Program-made: the position numbers and the translations under genes
The notes under the pieces: model-generated
The model's input: only the letters and a program-made list of their open reading frames with translations
The model's database searches: none
What the model was told of the DNA's origin: nothing
Origin: Diplonema papillatum
Lineage: Eukaryota > Euglenozoa > Diplonemea > Diplonemida > Diplonemidae
Direction: 5' to 3'
NCBI GenBank assembly: GCA_030068145.1
Contig: JAPJBO010000070.1
Span: 372,001-436,000, forward strand
DNA: 64,000 nucleotides
Shown: positions 18,263 to 30,689 of the stretch, piece by piece
How positions within the stretch are numbered: the stretch's first letter is position 1
Layout of the letters: every line of letters starts with the position of its first letter

Positions 18263-20126
18263 GGTTCCTTCGTGGTATCGTATTTGGGTGCGCAAGAGTA
18301 TTGTATGTGTGTGTGTGTGCCGCCTAAAACACGCAGCCTACGTTTTTTATTTTGTCTTTCAGCTGCCTTGGAAGGAAGAGAGTCATCGGGGACAATCTCT
18401 CGAACCTTCGGTCTCCCCACGTGCGTGGATGCGGCGCAAACGGTGGGAGACACAAGGTGCCGAATTGATCCTGGCTGCTGCTTTGGGGGCGTGATTTTCA
18501 ACTCGATGTCGTTCACCGGCGGTTTTCTGGTGGAGAACCGGGCTTTTAGAGTACAATCGACCGTAAATGGAGGCTGTAGTGGGGAGGAAGGGTTGGGACA
18601 GGTATTCTGGCGTGGTTTGAAGGTTTGTACTTTAGAGTCGCCGGTTGACCGAAGAAGGCTGTGTTGGGGAGTCGTTGTTGTTGGTGCTGGTTTTGTGGGA
18701 TAAGGTAAGGGATTTTATTTCCCTTCACTGGGATGGCTGCCGTGACGAACCTAGCTTCTTCGTATCACATGCGGAGAGAGAGAGAGTGGAGAGAAACGAC
18801 AGTGAGGGTTTGGAGGAGGACGCGGCGTGCGTCGGGGCCCGTGAGGAAGCACCGGCCACCTTGCTAGATAAAACCTGCCTTGGAAGAGGCACCTCTTATT
18901 ACTCGCGGGGGTAGGCACCCCTGCGGAGGCCCTCTTCCGTGTGCCTCCACGCGGAAGGAACACTTTTCAAAGGCCGCGGAGGTCAGCGGACCGGAGCTAC
19001 CGGAGAGGGTGTATGTGCGTTGTGTGGTAACCTGATACGTGTGTGTGTGCGATGATGCGGGTTTGTGTGGCAGCCTGATACGTGTGCGCTGGCTGTTACA
19101 CGAGCTTGATGCTCCGCATGGATGCTTGGTGCCGTGTGCCGTGGGCACTGCCCGCTGCACACGGGGATTCGTTTGCGACAATAAAACCTCGGAGGGAAAA
19201 AGACTGCGTGTTTATCCCACTCAATAAAAATTCTTGTTTTGTGGTGGTCTCCGCTGGTCTGGTAGTCCGTGCTACCTCCTTTCTTTTACGCTGTGTTGGA
19301 CATGGGGCTTTCGATGGGCCTTCCGTTTGATTCGTTCTTTGACGGCTATCGATATCCTGCAGAACGCTTACAGCTGATAAGGAGTGCGTGGGGGGCGCTA
19401 GCGCGGTATCGAGAGCTTTGGGCATATATTCGTCCGCTCTCCTTTCGTGTGTTGGGAACCAGGGAAGTAGCTTGGCAGTAGCTTGGCCCCCGGACGCCAA
19501 TGGAAACGCCTACTAAATGGTATACAGATCATGATTCGGGGCTTGTGACACTTTGTGCGGTAAGTTTTCTTTAAGGTATACTATAGTATGCGTATCGTAT
19601 CTGCGGTTGTGTCAGTACGTGTGCCTTTGTTGCCTAGTTGTCTGAATACTCGACTTAATTAAGAGCGCTCTCATTTTCTATGTGCCTTGTTTTTTCCGGG
19701 GTTATTGTGGGCATACTACGAAAGGTTCGTGAACCTGGGTTGTACACCACAGTATTGATAGCCCGCAGCGCTGCAAACCTTTCTTCCGGCAGCTTCGCTA
19801 AAAATGCGCGTTCCACTACTGGCTATGAGGTTTTTTTAGGATGCTCGATCGGGCCAACGTTTGATATGCCGGTATGTCGTTACTTCTCTGCACGGACCCC
19901 TTTCGAAGAGAGCATTTCCAAAGCTGGCGATCTGCTTTTCTGATGATTCCCTTGGTAAAGTCGTAAAACTTGAGTTTGCCGGGGAGCTTCCGCTGAAGTC
20001 TATCGCGCCCGTGAGAAACCCTTCCCTCCGTCACGATGCGGTACTAGGCAGACAACACCGCCGCACGCTTGAAAACTGGCATGTCCTCCAGGTGCAAGAC
20101 GCGCATAGATAGACCGTACACGGCAC
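18263..20126. other. Intergenic, no supportable gene
   Basis: A minus-strand open frame around 18340-18555 is protein-like (for example PSKAAERQNKKRRLRVL) but has no ATG upstream and no recognisable domain. The rest shows no coding signal beyond chance frames. Confidence 0.4.
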
Positions 20127-20375
20127 CATGTCCGGAGTTGGGCTTGCACCGATCAACGCAGGAACGGACGATCAGCATCAACTGCCAACCAAAGGTGATG
20201 AAAATGATAAGGCAAAAGTTCCTTGTTCTTCGCGTTTACAGGGTCTAAATAAACCTCTCTGGGGGGGGCAGCACTTGTTCGTTGGCTTCGTTTTCTCCTT
20301 CACGTGCAACCGTTGTTCTGGAAGTGGTTCCGTCAGTACACATGTCAGTACAGATGTACTGATAAGAAAAATGCA
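20127..20375. repeat. Dispersed repeat family with 'ggtgatgaaaatgataaggc' core
   Basis: Closest copy at 43640-43825; part copies at 16340-16470 and within the Ubl/WD intron at about 54010-54100 (block ttgttcgttggcttc, then tttt-ctc). Contains the near-palindromic gtcagtacagatgtactgat. Confidence 0.8.
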
Positions 20376-21317
20376 TCGGCGGCGAGGATCGCCACCCGAA
20401 AAATGTCGGCCGAAAGAAACTGCGATGTTCATTTGCAAAGATGTGATTCACGGGAGGGCGGAACAACCGGTCGGTGCCAGCGCACGTGCCTTCTCGTAAC
20501 GTTGGAGACCCCAACCTCGGACTGAAACTCCAAGATCTGGATTTATCACAGCTTGGCGTTCGGGAGGGAGCAAGGCCAAAGTCAGATTTCCGGTGTGCAC
20601 GCGCGCTCCATTTGGCAGACTTTCACCAGAATAGGAACCTGAGTGTCTGCAGACAGGGCAAGGATTCCAGGTTGGCTGTTCGTTAGGGAGGAGGTGGGCG
20701 GGCAGCGATGGTTGGTGGAAAGATCAATTTCGTGGTTTTCTTTTAATAAAGATGGGTGAGGCGCATCGTCGGCGTTGTGTTGTCGGTACCCTGGTACTCT
20801 TCATTTGACGATGTTCGTTGCTCAAAATGCAAAGAAAAGGGGGGGAAGAAGCACAGGAACAGCGCACGCAGAACGCATGGGGATTGAGTGAAACCTATTT
20901 GCCTGCTGGCTGGGGGGATACCCCCAGTGGCCAGCATTCGCTGTTGGCAATGCTTGGAGTGTCACCTGGACAAGTGTAGGCCCATGCTTTGATACTGAGA
21001 GATACGACTCCAAAAACCAACGTGTCCTCGTCACAAGAGTTAAAGTAGTTCGTACACGTGTGTGCAGCAGTTCAAGTTCCTAGGAAATATCCGCTCTTTG
21101 CTGGCAGGTGGCAAGTACTCGTAGCAAGACTTTAGACACGTTAGTAAAAAGCTGGAGAAGCCGGCATATTGAACTAGCACCGCTTAAGCTTTTCACGTGG
21201 TCCAAGGCGGTGGCAAGAGTCGTCGTTGCGTTTGTTGCTGGTGGTGGAGCGCCCGGGCGAAGCAGATTCACTCCTGATGGGGAATCGTGTACTTCAAGCG
21301 CCGTGCATTTCTTTTTA

Positions 21318-21375
21318 GAATTGTTCGCTTTTTTTGAGGATCGGGGGGTTACGTCTCCGGGTGACCATCGTGGAA
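21318..21375. repeat. Short dispersed repeat, copy 3
   Basis: ttcgctttttttgaggatcg then tctccgggtgaccatcgtgg; same family as 17785-17850. Confidence 0.7.
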
Positions 21376-21689
21376 AATGGTTCCATTCTGGTCGTATAGC
21401 GGTATGCACATCGTATTTGTCAACAGCAGTGCATGTGTACGTCTGTTAGGGTTGCCTGTTGCCGACGATTCGACTTGTTTAGCGCGGTCTCACTAGTCGG
21501 GTTCTTGCTGAGTCCACCTTCGTATGGAACGTGACCTCGGGCCCCCCACTTTCATGTCCCATTCTTGCCATGGCTTTGCCCCTCGTCGGCTCTTGCCCGG
21601 TAGCTGCCACGTGCGAGTCGAAGGCTGCATGGAACGTTTTTGGAGTTGAAGGCTTCTCTCCGACCCCGCTGCGGGCCCGTGGTCCTTTC

Positions 21690-21766
21690 AAGTTGTTTGA
21701 CCGGCTACTGCATGGTTCGATGGGTTTCGCCACCCAGCTTTGACGAGTCTTTACAGGTCAACAGGC
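21690..21766 (-). pseudogene. Diverged LSU rRNA fragment
   Basis: On the plus strand it reads ccggctactgcatggttcga, tgggtttcgccacccagctt and tgacgag, the complement of the conserved LSU domain II segment also seen at 58960-59060, with several substitutions and a small deletion. Too short and too diverged to be functional. Confidence 0.55.
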
Positions 21767-21948
21767 CGGACCTACCTATTTGCAAGTGTCCTTTGACACT
21801 TGAAAGTGTCTCCCGGTTTCTAAAGATGTCTCTAGCCAGCCGAAGGTCTGCCCCTACTCCACGCCCCCGCCTACTGGGAGTATCCGAAAAATCTGAAAAT
21901 TTCCGAAAATTTGCTAAAAATTTGCTAAGTACACTTCCCTGACAAAAA

Positions 21949-22130
21949 GTCCAATGAAATTGTTTGCCCTTAGGGGACTAGTCCCCTAAGGGCACATTTT
22001 CATTGGGAAGTACTGGGAAATGCACTTAGCAACTTTTTTGCAACTTCTTACCAGGAATTGTAATGCAAAATAGGGACTAGTCCCCTAAGGGCACATTTCA
22101 CATTGGGACTAGTCCCCTAAGGCACTTTTC
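21949..22130. repeat. Perfect 30-bp palindrome within a longer hairpin, with two partial copies
   Basis: 21965-21994 is a perfect palindrome centred on ACTAGT (tgcccttaggggactagtcc and complement). Flanks tccaatgaaa and ttttcattggga extend the imperfect hairpin to about 60 bp. The half gggactagtcccctaagg recurs at 22073-22091 and 22105-22123. Confidence 0.9.
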
Positions 22131-22574
22131 CCTTTTTTCTTTGGGGGAGGCGTGGCTGGGGGCGGCTTTGAAAGCGGGGGCTTTGTGTGGAAAGGATGAT
22201 TTTCGGTTGACTTCGGCGGGGTACCTATATCGAGGGCAGACTCTTTTGTAAAGGAAGCACGTAACGTGGACATTTTGTTGTATATTTTTTTTGCTTGCAG
22301 CGTCTTTCGTCTCTTTTTTCCCGTCCCGAGCGTGTCCCATGGTTGTTGTTTTTTTAACGCTATACGGACGGGGGCGGGAAGGCGGTTCATCGGGGCGAGG
22401 GAAAACGACTTTTGGAACTCCCATGTGGCTTTTAGCATGCTTGTTTGTGCACCTTCGGTGCGTCTCGATGGGGGATCGGCTGAGGATGTATCGAGGGACA
22501 AGATACATCGGGCGAAGGGTGCGATTCGGAAACATGAGGGTTCGGAATTAGCAAAGCTCTGTGATCCCGACCGT

Positions 22575-22920
22575 GTTCCCATCAGACGACTTTGCATCCA
22601 TCACCCTGTCCGCTTTATGTCTCGTGTCGACGAGTGAACACATTTGCGTCCATCGCCCTGTTGGCTTGATGCCGCGTGTCGACGCCCGGACGAGTTTGCG
22701 TCCATCGCCATGTCAGTCTGATGCCTCGTGTCGACGAGTGAACACTTTGGCATCCCATTGCCCTGTCAGCTGGATGTCTCATGTCGACGAGTGCACAAAT
22801 TTGCGTGCATCGCAACAAGTTAGCGTCCATCACCCTGTCAGCCTGATGCCTGTCGACGAGTGAACAAACTTGCGTGTATCGCCCGTGGGCTTGATGCCTC
22901 CGTGTCGAGACAAGTGAAGT
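22575..22920. repeat. ~52-bp tandem repeat, about 6 diverged copies
   Basis: Repeated blocks: gcgtccatcgccctgt, tgatgcctcgtgtcgacgag and tgaacac. Copies differ by small indels (period roughly 48-60). Confidence 0.85.
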
Positions 22921-23041
22921 AAAGGTCTGAACGAGACCATCCCCCATCGATACTTTCCTGTCCGATGCCCTTCTTGCCAGCTGAGATTCTTCCTCGGACG
23001 TCGCGGAATTCGTCAGTTTGAGTGCGCACACCCGGTTTACA

Positions 23042-23700
23042 GGCGAGCCCCACTTCGGTATCCGGTTATCAGAAAAGAAGAACCCGGGCGGCTGGACGAT
23101 TGCCCCAATACCGGCGAGCTGATATGCTTCCTCAAAGCGGGGCCCGAAAGTAAGCTCGGAGAGCTGCCAAGAAGACCACCAGACTGACGCAAGCCATGTC
23201 ACACGCCCTGTAGAGCCCGGTTATCTGAAAAGAAGACCCTGGGCGGCCGGGCAGACGAGCCGTACGCACCTCAATACCGGCGATGCTGATATGCTTCGCT
23301 CAAAGCGGGGCCCGAAAGTAAGCTCGCCAAGAAGAACACCAGACTGAAGCAAGCCATGCCACACGCCCGGTAGAGCCCAGTTTCTGAGAAGAAGACCCTG
23401 GGCGGCCGGGCAGACGAGCCGTACGCACCTCAATACCGGCGATGCTGATATGCTTCGCTCAAAGCGGGGCCCGAAAGTAAGCTCGGAGAGCTGCCAAGAA
23501 GACCACCAGACTGACGCAAGCCATGCCACACGCCCGGTAGAGCCCGGCTATCTGAGAAGAAGACCCTGGGCGGCCGGGCAGACGAGCCGTACGCACCCCA
23601 ATACCGGCGATGCCGATGTCGGCGACTGGCACTTCGCTTAAAATGAGGTACGCCAGGATGCTCGGAAAGCCACCAAAAAACACCCTGTACCACAGTATGA
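23042..23700. repeat. ~160-bp tandem repeat, four copies
   Basis: Units begin near 23057, 23216, 23373 and 23538 with ggttatctgaaaagaagacc, then gggcggccgggcagacgagc and ataccggcgatgctgatatg. The first unit is the most diverged; the last loses its match near 23690. Confidence 0.92.
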
Positions 23701-25670
23701 CATTAGTCGGTTATAATCTTCTAAGACGAGCGTCTTATACGAAAAAAAAAACTGTGCACCGCGGGAGCAGGAGAAAAGAAGAAAGGAATCCTAGAGTTTT
23801 TTTTCGTTGGCCGCGCTACGCTGAACCCAAATCCCAGACATGGCTTCAGGTGGCAATTGATCAGGGTCCTACGCGGGCGGTTCAATTTCCTCAACACGCC
23901 TGCATGTGCTATAAAGAAAAGGCAGGGGTAGAGTAGGGCGGGGGGATGGAGGGCGGGCTTTCTCGCCGAAGGTGGCCAAGCCCCGGCCGCCGACTGGGAG
24001 AAATGCCGGCAATATTGTGTTTGTCTACTTACGTAACGTGGGGGATTGGGATTTTAAAGTGACGAACAAGAAGAATAAACTCCAGCCCGTAAGTAATCGA
24101 GTAGTATCTTGGAATTGTATTTTGTGTGAAGAGTTATTTCGTGAAGGAATTATTTGTTTTTCAGACGCGCTTTTGGGATTTGCTTATTCATTTTTGCTGA
24201 AGTCTGCCTGGCACCTGCTAGCGCAAAGAGGACGGGCCCTGTAAATCATGAATTGAAAAAAAAAAAACTGAAGTTTATGAATTTCTATTTCGTGAAGGTT
24301 TTCACGGATTTGGCGTTCTTCACAAATTAGAAATTGATTAATTACGGACTGGAGTGTAGTACGTTCCGTTCCCGCGGTAAGTTCTTTGTAAGAAACTGAA
24401 GCCGGTCCATCACCTCCTGATAGACCTTGGTGTACGTCGTAGACCGTGATACACAGCTCCAGGCAATTCTATGCAGCACCAGAATAAAGAGAGGGAGAGA
24501 GAGAGTGAGAGAGAGACACGAGTTAGAGTGCAGGGACCATATCCGGTCGCCCCACTACTGTCCCGTACTACTACGGCGGGCGTAAGTCGTTACGTCGTAG
24601 GCGCGGTATAGACCTGATAGACAGTGGTGCACTGCGATAAACAGTGGCCGGTAGCTCGATGCAGTTCGGGGCATAGGGGTGGACCGGCTTCATACTGAGG
24701 TTTGAGGACCGGTGCTTTAAAAGTTTAACCGTGGAGACTGGAGCGGAGAGGTCGAGGAAAGAAAGAGGGGGTCTCCGTCGTGAAGCTGGATTGCCCCGAT
24801 AGCGTATAGACGTGAGCTTTTGGCGGGATGATGATCGTTCCGGTGGTGTTGGGTCTCCAGTTGTCATGCGGCTGCTCGTACCTATGTCAGAGGCGAGATC
24901 GTAGGAAGGCGAACTTCTACGAAAGAATTCGACAAGAATGTCTTCAGCCAAAAGGCTCCGAAGACCAGAAGGGCGGGGTTTTGTTTTGCATGTGGTGCGT
25001 GCTGCGTGTGTTGGAGGCGGAGAATATGGGCTTTTGCCCAGCATTCTGCGGTAGGCAATAGATAGGCCGGTGGTGTATGACTCCTGGAGACCGTTTCCTT
25101 TACCCGCAGATCTGATAGGATGAATATTTTGTTGCGTTGGCACTGTTGCCGACAAAAAGAAAAATGTTTTTTGATGGTTTTTTTTGGCAGAGATTTGCGG
25201 ATTTGCACGGAAGCACGGGCGGAACGGATTCCTCCTTGTACAAGCAGCAAGGCCGCTTTGTCCGAAATGCGAGCATTTTGAAGGATCGGTGTGCGTTAAA
25301 ATCTTCGGTTGAACCGTCGATGTGTCGTGGGAAAGAGGGCGATGGTTTCCACAGCGAAACCTTGTTGGGTGTCCCCTAACGCGTTTAGGGGGGGAAGCTT
25401 GGTCTTTCTTGGCTCTCTTTCTTCTGGATTTTGAAGGAGAAGGTTCTTCAAGAAGTGAAGTCCGGTACTTCGGACTGGTTTCGAAAAGGAGGGCGACTTT
25501 CGTTCATTGTTTCGGTTTTCATTCTTCTGGTTCCTGCGAGAGACGCGAACACGAGTGTACCGGGGAAAGCCTGCTACACGGGAGCCAAGCTTCACGTTTT
25601 CGACGGTACTGCAGAGCCACGGGCCTACGGGCCAAGTGGCTACCGATTTCCAAAACTAAAGCATCAAGGC
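23701..25670. other. Intergenic, no supportable gene
   Basis: Contains a copy of the repeat described at 14600-14720 (23805-23925), a short GA-rich run (24491-24520), and several open frames without domains. No RNA gene seen. Confidence 0.5.
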
Positions 25671-25674
25671 GTGG

Positions 25675-25835
25675 CGCACCTTGGGGCTTGGCGCTTGCAG
25701 TGAACACAAGCTCGTCGAGGCGGTCAACCACAGGGCAGAACGGACGGGGTTGTAGCACTGTGCTGCCTTCGACTCAAGCGTTACAAGCCGTGGTTGACCG
25801 TCACGTTCCTGGACCCGGTGCGGCCTTTTTCTTCT
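25675..25835. repeat. 160-bp dispersed repeat, copy 1
   Basis: Matches 31474-31632 at about 88-90%: gcgcaccttggggcttggcg, acggggttgtagcactgtgc and gtggttgaccgtcacgttcc. One plus-strand frame is open through both copies (GAPWGLALA ... VVDRHVPGPGAA), with substitutions mostly conservative in it. Confidence 0.88.
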
Positions 25836-26098
25836 TCTTTCGGTTCCTGCGAGAGACCTTCCGGTGCCACTTTTCAGTCGCCCAGGCGCGGCTGCGATAA
25901 GCACGCGCTGCGGGCGGGTCTGTCCCCTGTGTTCCATCGTTTACAGGAGGGTCATTTATTGCAAACTCTCTCACGTGGGAGAATGTGTGTAGGGTGTGTG
26001 TGTGTGTGGCACTGGGGAAGGACACTTGGCGCACCCGCGGGCGGGGGATGCAAGAAGTTCCACCTGCGAATCGTAAGACGACTTCACCACATACGAAC

Positions 26099-26120
26099 GA
26101 ACTACGCCATACGGCGTAGT
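26099..26120. repeat. 22-bp inverted repeat
   Basis: aactacgcc, a 4-nt loop, then ggcgtagtt. Confidence 0.6.
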
Positions 26121-26999
26121 TAATTCATTAATTCGCGGGTATCTGCAAGACGCCACGGGTGCCCGTCCCGGGTCACTTCCATTTGTATTCATTCACGTCG
26201 AGGTGCGCATTTGAAAGATCTGCCACGATATCTTTCAAACGCGCCCCTCGGTTCCCATTTTTGACCTACGAACCCCCTTTTGAGTATGGCCCAAGGGGTA
26301 TACAGTCCATTTCCTCAAATTTATCACCACCCTCCGTCCGTAAGTGGTTAAGTATACGGTCAGAACGGAGCAAAGCGCATGGCAGAACGAGCACACCACC
26401 CGAACCTACAACAGGAAGAGAATGCGGGTGGGTTCAGGCGGGTCTTGTAAGACTGAACTTTCCGATGACGGATGATTACTTCGGATGGCGTGACGAACTC
26501 GATTACCCAGCCAAGATCTGAGTGCAAATGGCCGAAAACTCAAGCCGAGACCACTGTCAGGTGCCTAGGGGGTATGTACAGGACACAACATCTGGTGTGC
26601 TCAGTTTCAAGTTTTGTCGGGTTCGTCCCGATTTCTCACCGGGTCGGTTCTTAGCGGTACTCGTCGGCGAATGGGACTCCACGCCGTGTACTGGCACGTG
26701 AACCCGGCGGTCGAAGTAATTCGAAAGGTGTCCAGCCATACTTTTCTGCCAAAGCTGCATGTGTTGGAAGGTGACTCCTCGAGGGGGGGCTAACTTCCAT
26801 GTCTTGCGGACTGGTTCGCCAGCAGGTCCATCAGCAAGGACGCAGCACACCGCAAAAATCGCGCAGCGCCAGAGAGGGAAAATACTCGAGGGGCTGCCTT
26901 GCTAGAGGGGGCCACAAATGGTTCTTCTTTAGACTGTTTTTTTTGTTGCACGCTTACGCCCGCCACTAAACCCAGATGTACCTGCGTTTCGTGTGGGCC

Positions 27000-27150
27000 A
27001 CAGCACGTTTACCTCCTTTTGAGATTGGACACTTATGTGCAGGTCGGGTCACGATACTCTACAATCCACACGATGCCTCCTTTGAGATTTCGCAACTGGC
27101 AGCCCCAAGTATTTCCTACAAAGCAGGTGCTCATACAAAAAAGGAATCCC
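27000..27150. repeat. Dispersed repeat, copy with internal insert (pair with 51033-51130)
   Basis: Blocks cgtttacctcctttt, cgcaactggcag and atttcctacaaagcaggtgc match 51033-51130. A part copy is at 43215-43240. At 51 kb it directly abuts the right end of the RT/RNase H element. Confidence 0.75.
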
Positions 27151-27295
27151 TCCCAACTGAAAGAGGGGGTCCGCTCTGACCCCAACACATCAAGGAGCAA
27201 AAGAGGAGGGGAGTCCGAAGCTCTTTGTTTCGATATTCTTTCATTTTCTTCCGCAGCGGTTTGGTGCACCTGATAGGGGATGAAGACCGGGGAAC

Positions 27296-27456
27296 CCCTG
27301 AGTGGAGGTCCGTTGCGGTGTTGACGTGCAATCGCTCGCCGACGCTAGGGTACACGAGCGAAACACCCGCTCGACCCATGTAATAACTGGTTAACTCCCC
27401 GAGGTTTTCTCTCAAGATAGCTAGAACCAGAAGGGGAGTCACGCCAGGTAAAAGAG
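27296..27456 (+). pseudogene. Diverged LSU rRNA fragment, sense orientation
   Basis: Reads gtggaggtccgttgcggtgt, tgacgtgcaatcg, then a diverged GCGAAA-ACCC...TCGA-CCATGTAAT-ACTGGTTAACTCC stretch, tcaagatagctagaacc and gccaggtaaa. This follows the order of the conserved LSU domain II segment that runs from ggaggtccg to cggtaaagcg in eukaryotic 28S, and matches the reverse complement of 58925-59085. About 25% divergence; no flanking rDNA, so it is a relic. Confidence 0.75.
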
Positions 27457-27871
27457 CGGAGGCGGCGGGGAAGCAAAATGGCAATCCAAAGAGTGGGAGA
27501 GAAGGGCATTGTAAACGGACAACTTTGGACTCCAAAGGTCGAAAAGGGGCAGCACTCCGAGAAACGTCGAGCGCGAACGCAACTCGACAGAACGCTGGTA
27601 GCATGCTGGGGAGGCGAATAGCCTTTGACAAAATGCACTCACGAAAAACAGACTAAAACTTCTCCTGGCACGTAAACAGCGAACTCACGCACATTCGTTT
27701 TCTTTAACTTGTTTTATAAGTGTTATTTTCCTTTTCTTCGTCGACCGGAAAGCGAGGTGCAAGCTCTGACCTCGGCCCTGAAGCTGGAAACTGGTCTTCT
27801 GGCAAGACCCTGCAAAGAAGAGCCCACTGCGCTGCTCTCACCGGTCAATAACGTTTTTAGCCAGTTTCTTA

Positions 27872-27925
27872 GAGTTAAAGTTCGCTTAAAATTCCGGGGG
27901 TTTAGGGTCTCCGTGTGACCGTCAT
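27872..27925. repeat. Short dispersed repeat, copy 4
   Basis: ttaaagttcgcttaaaattc then tagggtctccgtgtgaccgt. Confidence 0.65.
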
Positions 27926-28435
27926 GAATGTGTTCTCTTCGAGCAAGAAAGGGCTATATGGTTACGGGTTGTAAATTTGGTGCACGCTTTCGTTATGGGT
28001 TATGGCTAGCCATGTCGGGGACTGTTTGTGACCGACACCAAGTACATTCCTTCGTGGAGTGTAGTCTTGGGCCCCCCATGTTCTACAAGTTGAGCGTTGC
28101 CTTGTAGCCCGTATCGGTCTGTTGTCCGCGTTTTTATGTATTTTCTCGTAGAGTAGTTTTGTGAAGTTGGATCGGGGGCTGTGGCGTAGGATTTGGGATA
28201 GCAATTTCGCACGATATGGATACGTGTACGTAACATGTACTTTACAACGTGGGTCGCTTTCGCTCTTCTTCATTTTTCCAAAGGGTCAAACCCCAGGCTT
28301 CAACCCAGAAAACACCCCCCGCCGCCTCTAGTAGGGTACCGCAGGAAAGCCAGGAATATCCTGCATGCTCAACAAGATTTTCCATTGGGGCCGTAGAATG
28401 CCCATGGTCCTTCGAACAAAAGGGGAAAAGACAGC

Positions 28436-28560
28436 TTTTTCGCAATAAACACGAAAGAGAACGCTGGCAGCGCGCTTGGGAGAAGACTAACCTACCGATC
28501 ATATTGCGAACACTCACTAACAGGCTAATCCTCCCCCGGCACGTACAAACGAACACCGCG
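28436..28560 (-). repeat. Intergenic copy of the introner-like repeat
   Basis: Plus strand reads cacgaaagagaacgctggca, gcttgggagaagactaacct, accgatcatatt and taatcctcccccggcacgta, the same order and strand sense as the minus-strand starts of cyclase introns 1 and 2. No flanking exon was recognised. Confidence 0.8.
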
Positions 28561-29201
28561 CCTATTCTTTTTTTTTTATATGGTTCGCCTCCATAGGCAG
28601 GCTATTAGCTTCATTTTTCCTCAGTTTTCCTAATTCCGTCTCAATAGCCAATTTGCTTTTTCCACTCTGAAATCGAGAAGCCTCCGTCCAGGCCACCCGA
28701 ACCTTCCAAAAGGGGGGGTCGGGGGGGCGGAGCCCCCCGGCAAACGGTACGGTACATTCAGGTGGAGAAATTAAACATATCGACCAACGTACTGGTGGCA
28801 CTGTTTGCCATCTGTGTGACCCTCGCCCCGCTCCCCCTGGTGCACACTCCTGAAGCCAACAGCCCATTTCAAATTCATCCACCACTCAGATACTGTGTGC
28901 TGGTAAATCATTGGCATGAGTAGATGCAGACCGGAGATCACACGGAACCAGGCACTTGTGTCAACTCGGAGAGAATCTGTCAAGAATTCCGGGCTGCTTC
29001 TGAGCTTCGACTCTCTCACTCAGCACCCACAGCAGCCCCAAACTTCTGCCAGCCAGCCCACCATGCCCAGCGGCGACCCACCGATGGCCAGCCCCTGACC
29101 GCCAGCCAGCTGGCACAGCTACGCCTCCACCGGACCCCCACGACTTTTTTCATCGAAGGTCGTTTTTTGCACTTTTTTTTTATTTTTTGAGCCGCCCGGA
29201 T

Positions 29202-29233
29202 TTCCAAATTCCGTCAGCTGACGGAATTTGGAA
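29202..29233. repeat. Perfect 32-bp palindrome
   Basis: ttccaaattccgtcag followed immediately by its complement, centred on CAGCTG. Preceded by a T-rich run (29153-29189). Confidence 0.92.
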
Positions 29234-29554
29234 TGGGAAGCTAATGCCCTGTCCACAGGCGTCTCCGTAAATCCTTGGACGAGTTAACTCCAGGACAGGC
29301 AGTGCTTTAACGCGTTATGTGCACAGTTTCAAGTCGCCCTATGGAAAACGCTTTCACCCCACCACACGGTGAGGGCCTCAAAAGCTGGGACAACGAAAAG
29401 CAAAAGAATAAACCAAAACTACGCACTTATTTCTTGCTTTTCGCCGCAGTCGGGAAGAAAAATGTACACTCCCGGAAAAACTGACGCCCGAGGGGAAAAC
29501 ACTTTTTCGGGCCAACTTTTCCCCCTCGGGCTGTTTTCGCCCTCGCACTAAAGA

Positions 29555-29695
29555 GGGTGTCCCCGAGTCACACCCGAAAAGCCCGCGTGCTACAACCAAA
29601 AACGCGGGGAAGTCCACACCCGAAAAGCGGGTGTGAGCTTCAACTCCAGCTCTTGAGGCTGGACCTCACCGTGCATGTGCACGGCGACAGGCGTG
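29555..29695. repeat. Relic of the MITE at 38215-38391
   Basis: Holds cacccgaaaagcgggtgtga, aactccagctcttgaggctg and gacctcaccgtgca, which match the right half of the 38.2-kb element in the same order, but its other terminus is not intact. Confidence 0.7.
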
Positions 29696-30351
29696 CAGCA
29701 ACAGCATTACTACGCGTGTGCCTTTTCGGGTTGACAAGTTCACAACAGTTGTCGACCCCGAGAACCCCATGCATTTCTCTAGATTAGAAGGGTCTTGGCG
29801 TAGATGGCGCAAACCCGCCATAATCCAGCGGTATCAGCAGCGGTAGCGTCATGGCACTGATCCCGTATCGGCCGAGGGGGTTTCTCCCGTGGGGCGGCGA
29901 CTAGCACTGGCACTAGCGAGGGCACTGCTTCCTCTCGAACAGCGCCATGTTCGCACGGGAGGAGAGAGACGCGACGTACGATGGGAGCAGAGAGGAGAGC
30001 TTCGATACTTCCCTCTTTTTCCTACGCGCGCTCTTTGTTTCCGCAATGACGAATACTACGTCTCCTACGTATGAAAAAAAAAAAACAAGGCAAAAAAAAC
30101 GAAAACAGGTAACAGATACTGCGGGAGGGCTGAATGAAGCTCATAACGGAAAAAAAGAAGGGGAAGTTTATGCCGCGCGCACTGGGGAGGAAAAGCAATA
30201 CTGGGATGGTGTACGAAGAGGAGGGAGGGAGTGACGTTTCTTCGGGTGACAGATGTGAAACTAGGCGGGGAAAAGTGCGCCCGCGGCTACGACGCGCCGG
30301 CCACTCGGGGATCACATGTCTGGTTGTGTGAATCGCTTCAGCCCACCGCTC

Positions 30352-30679
30352 CTGTCTAATCACCACACGCTGTGTATGATTGGAGAGAAAAGGCGAAGCC
30401 AGGAAGCTTCTATGATCTTGCTGTCCCGTCTAATCCCGTCCTGTCTAATCACCACACGCTGTAGAGAAAAGGTGAAGCCAGGAAGCTTCTGATCTTGATG
30501 TCCCGTCTATTCCCGTCCTGTCTAATCACCACACGCTGTGTACGATTGGAGAGAAAAGGTGAAGCCAGGAAGCTTATGATCTTGCTGTCCCGTCGAATCC
30601 CGTCCTGTCTAATCACCACACGCTGTGTATGATTGGAGAGAAAAGGTGAAGCCAGGAACCTTACGATCTTGCTGTCCCG
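30352..30679. repeat. ~88-bp tandem repeat, about 3.8 copies
   Basis: Unit begins ctgtctaatcaccacacgct and contains gagagaaaaggtgaagccag and gatcttgctgtcccgtc. One unit has an internal 10-bp deletion. Confidence 0.92.
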
Positions 30680-30689
30680 ACCGCAGCCC

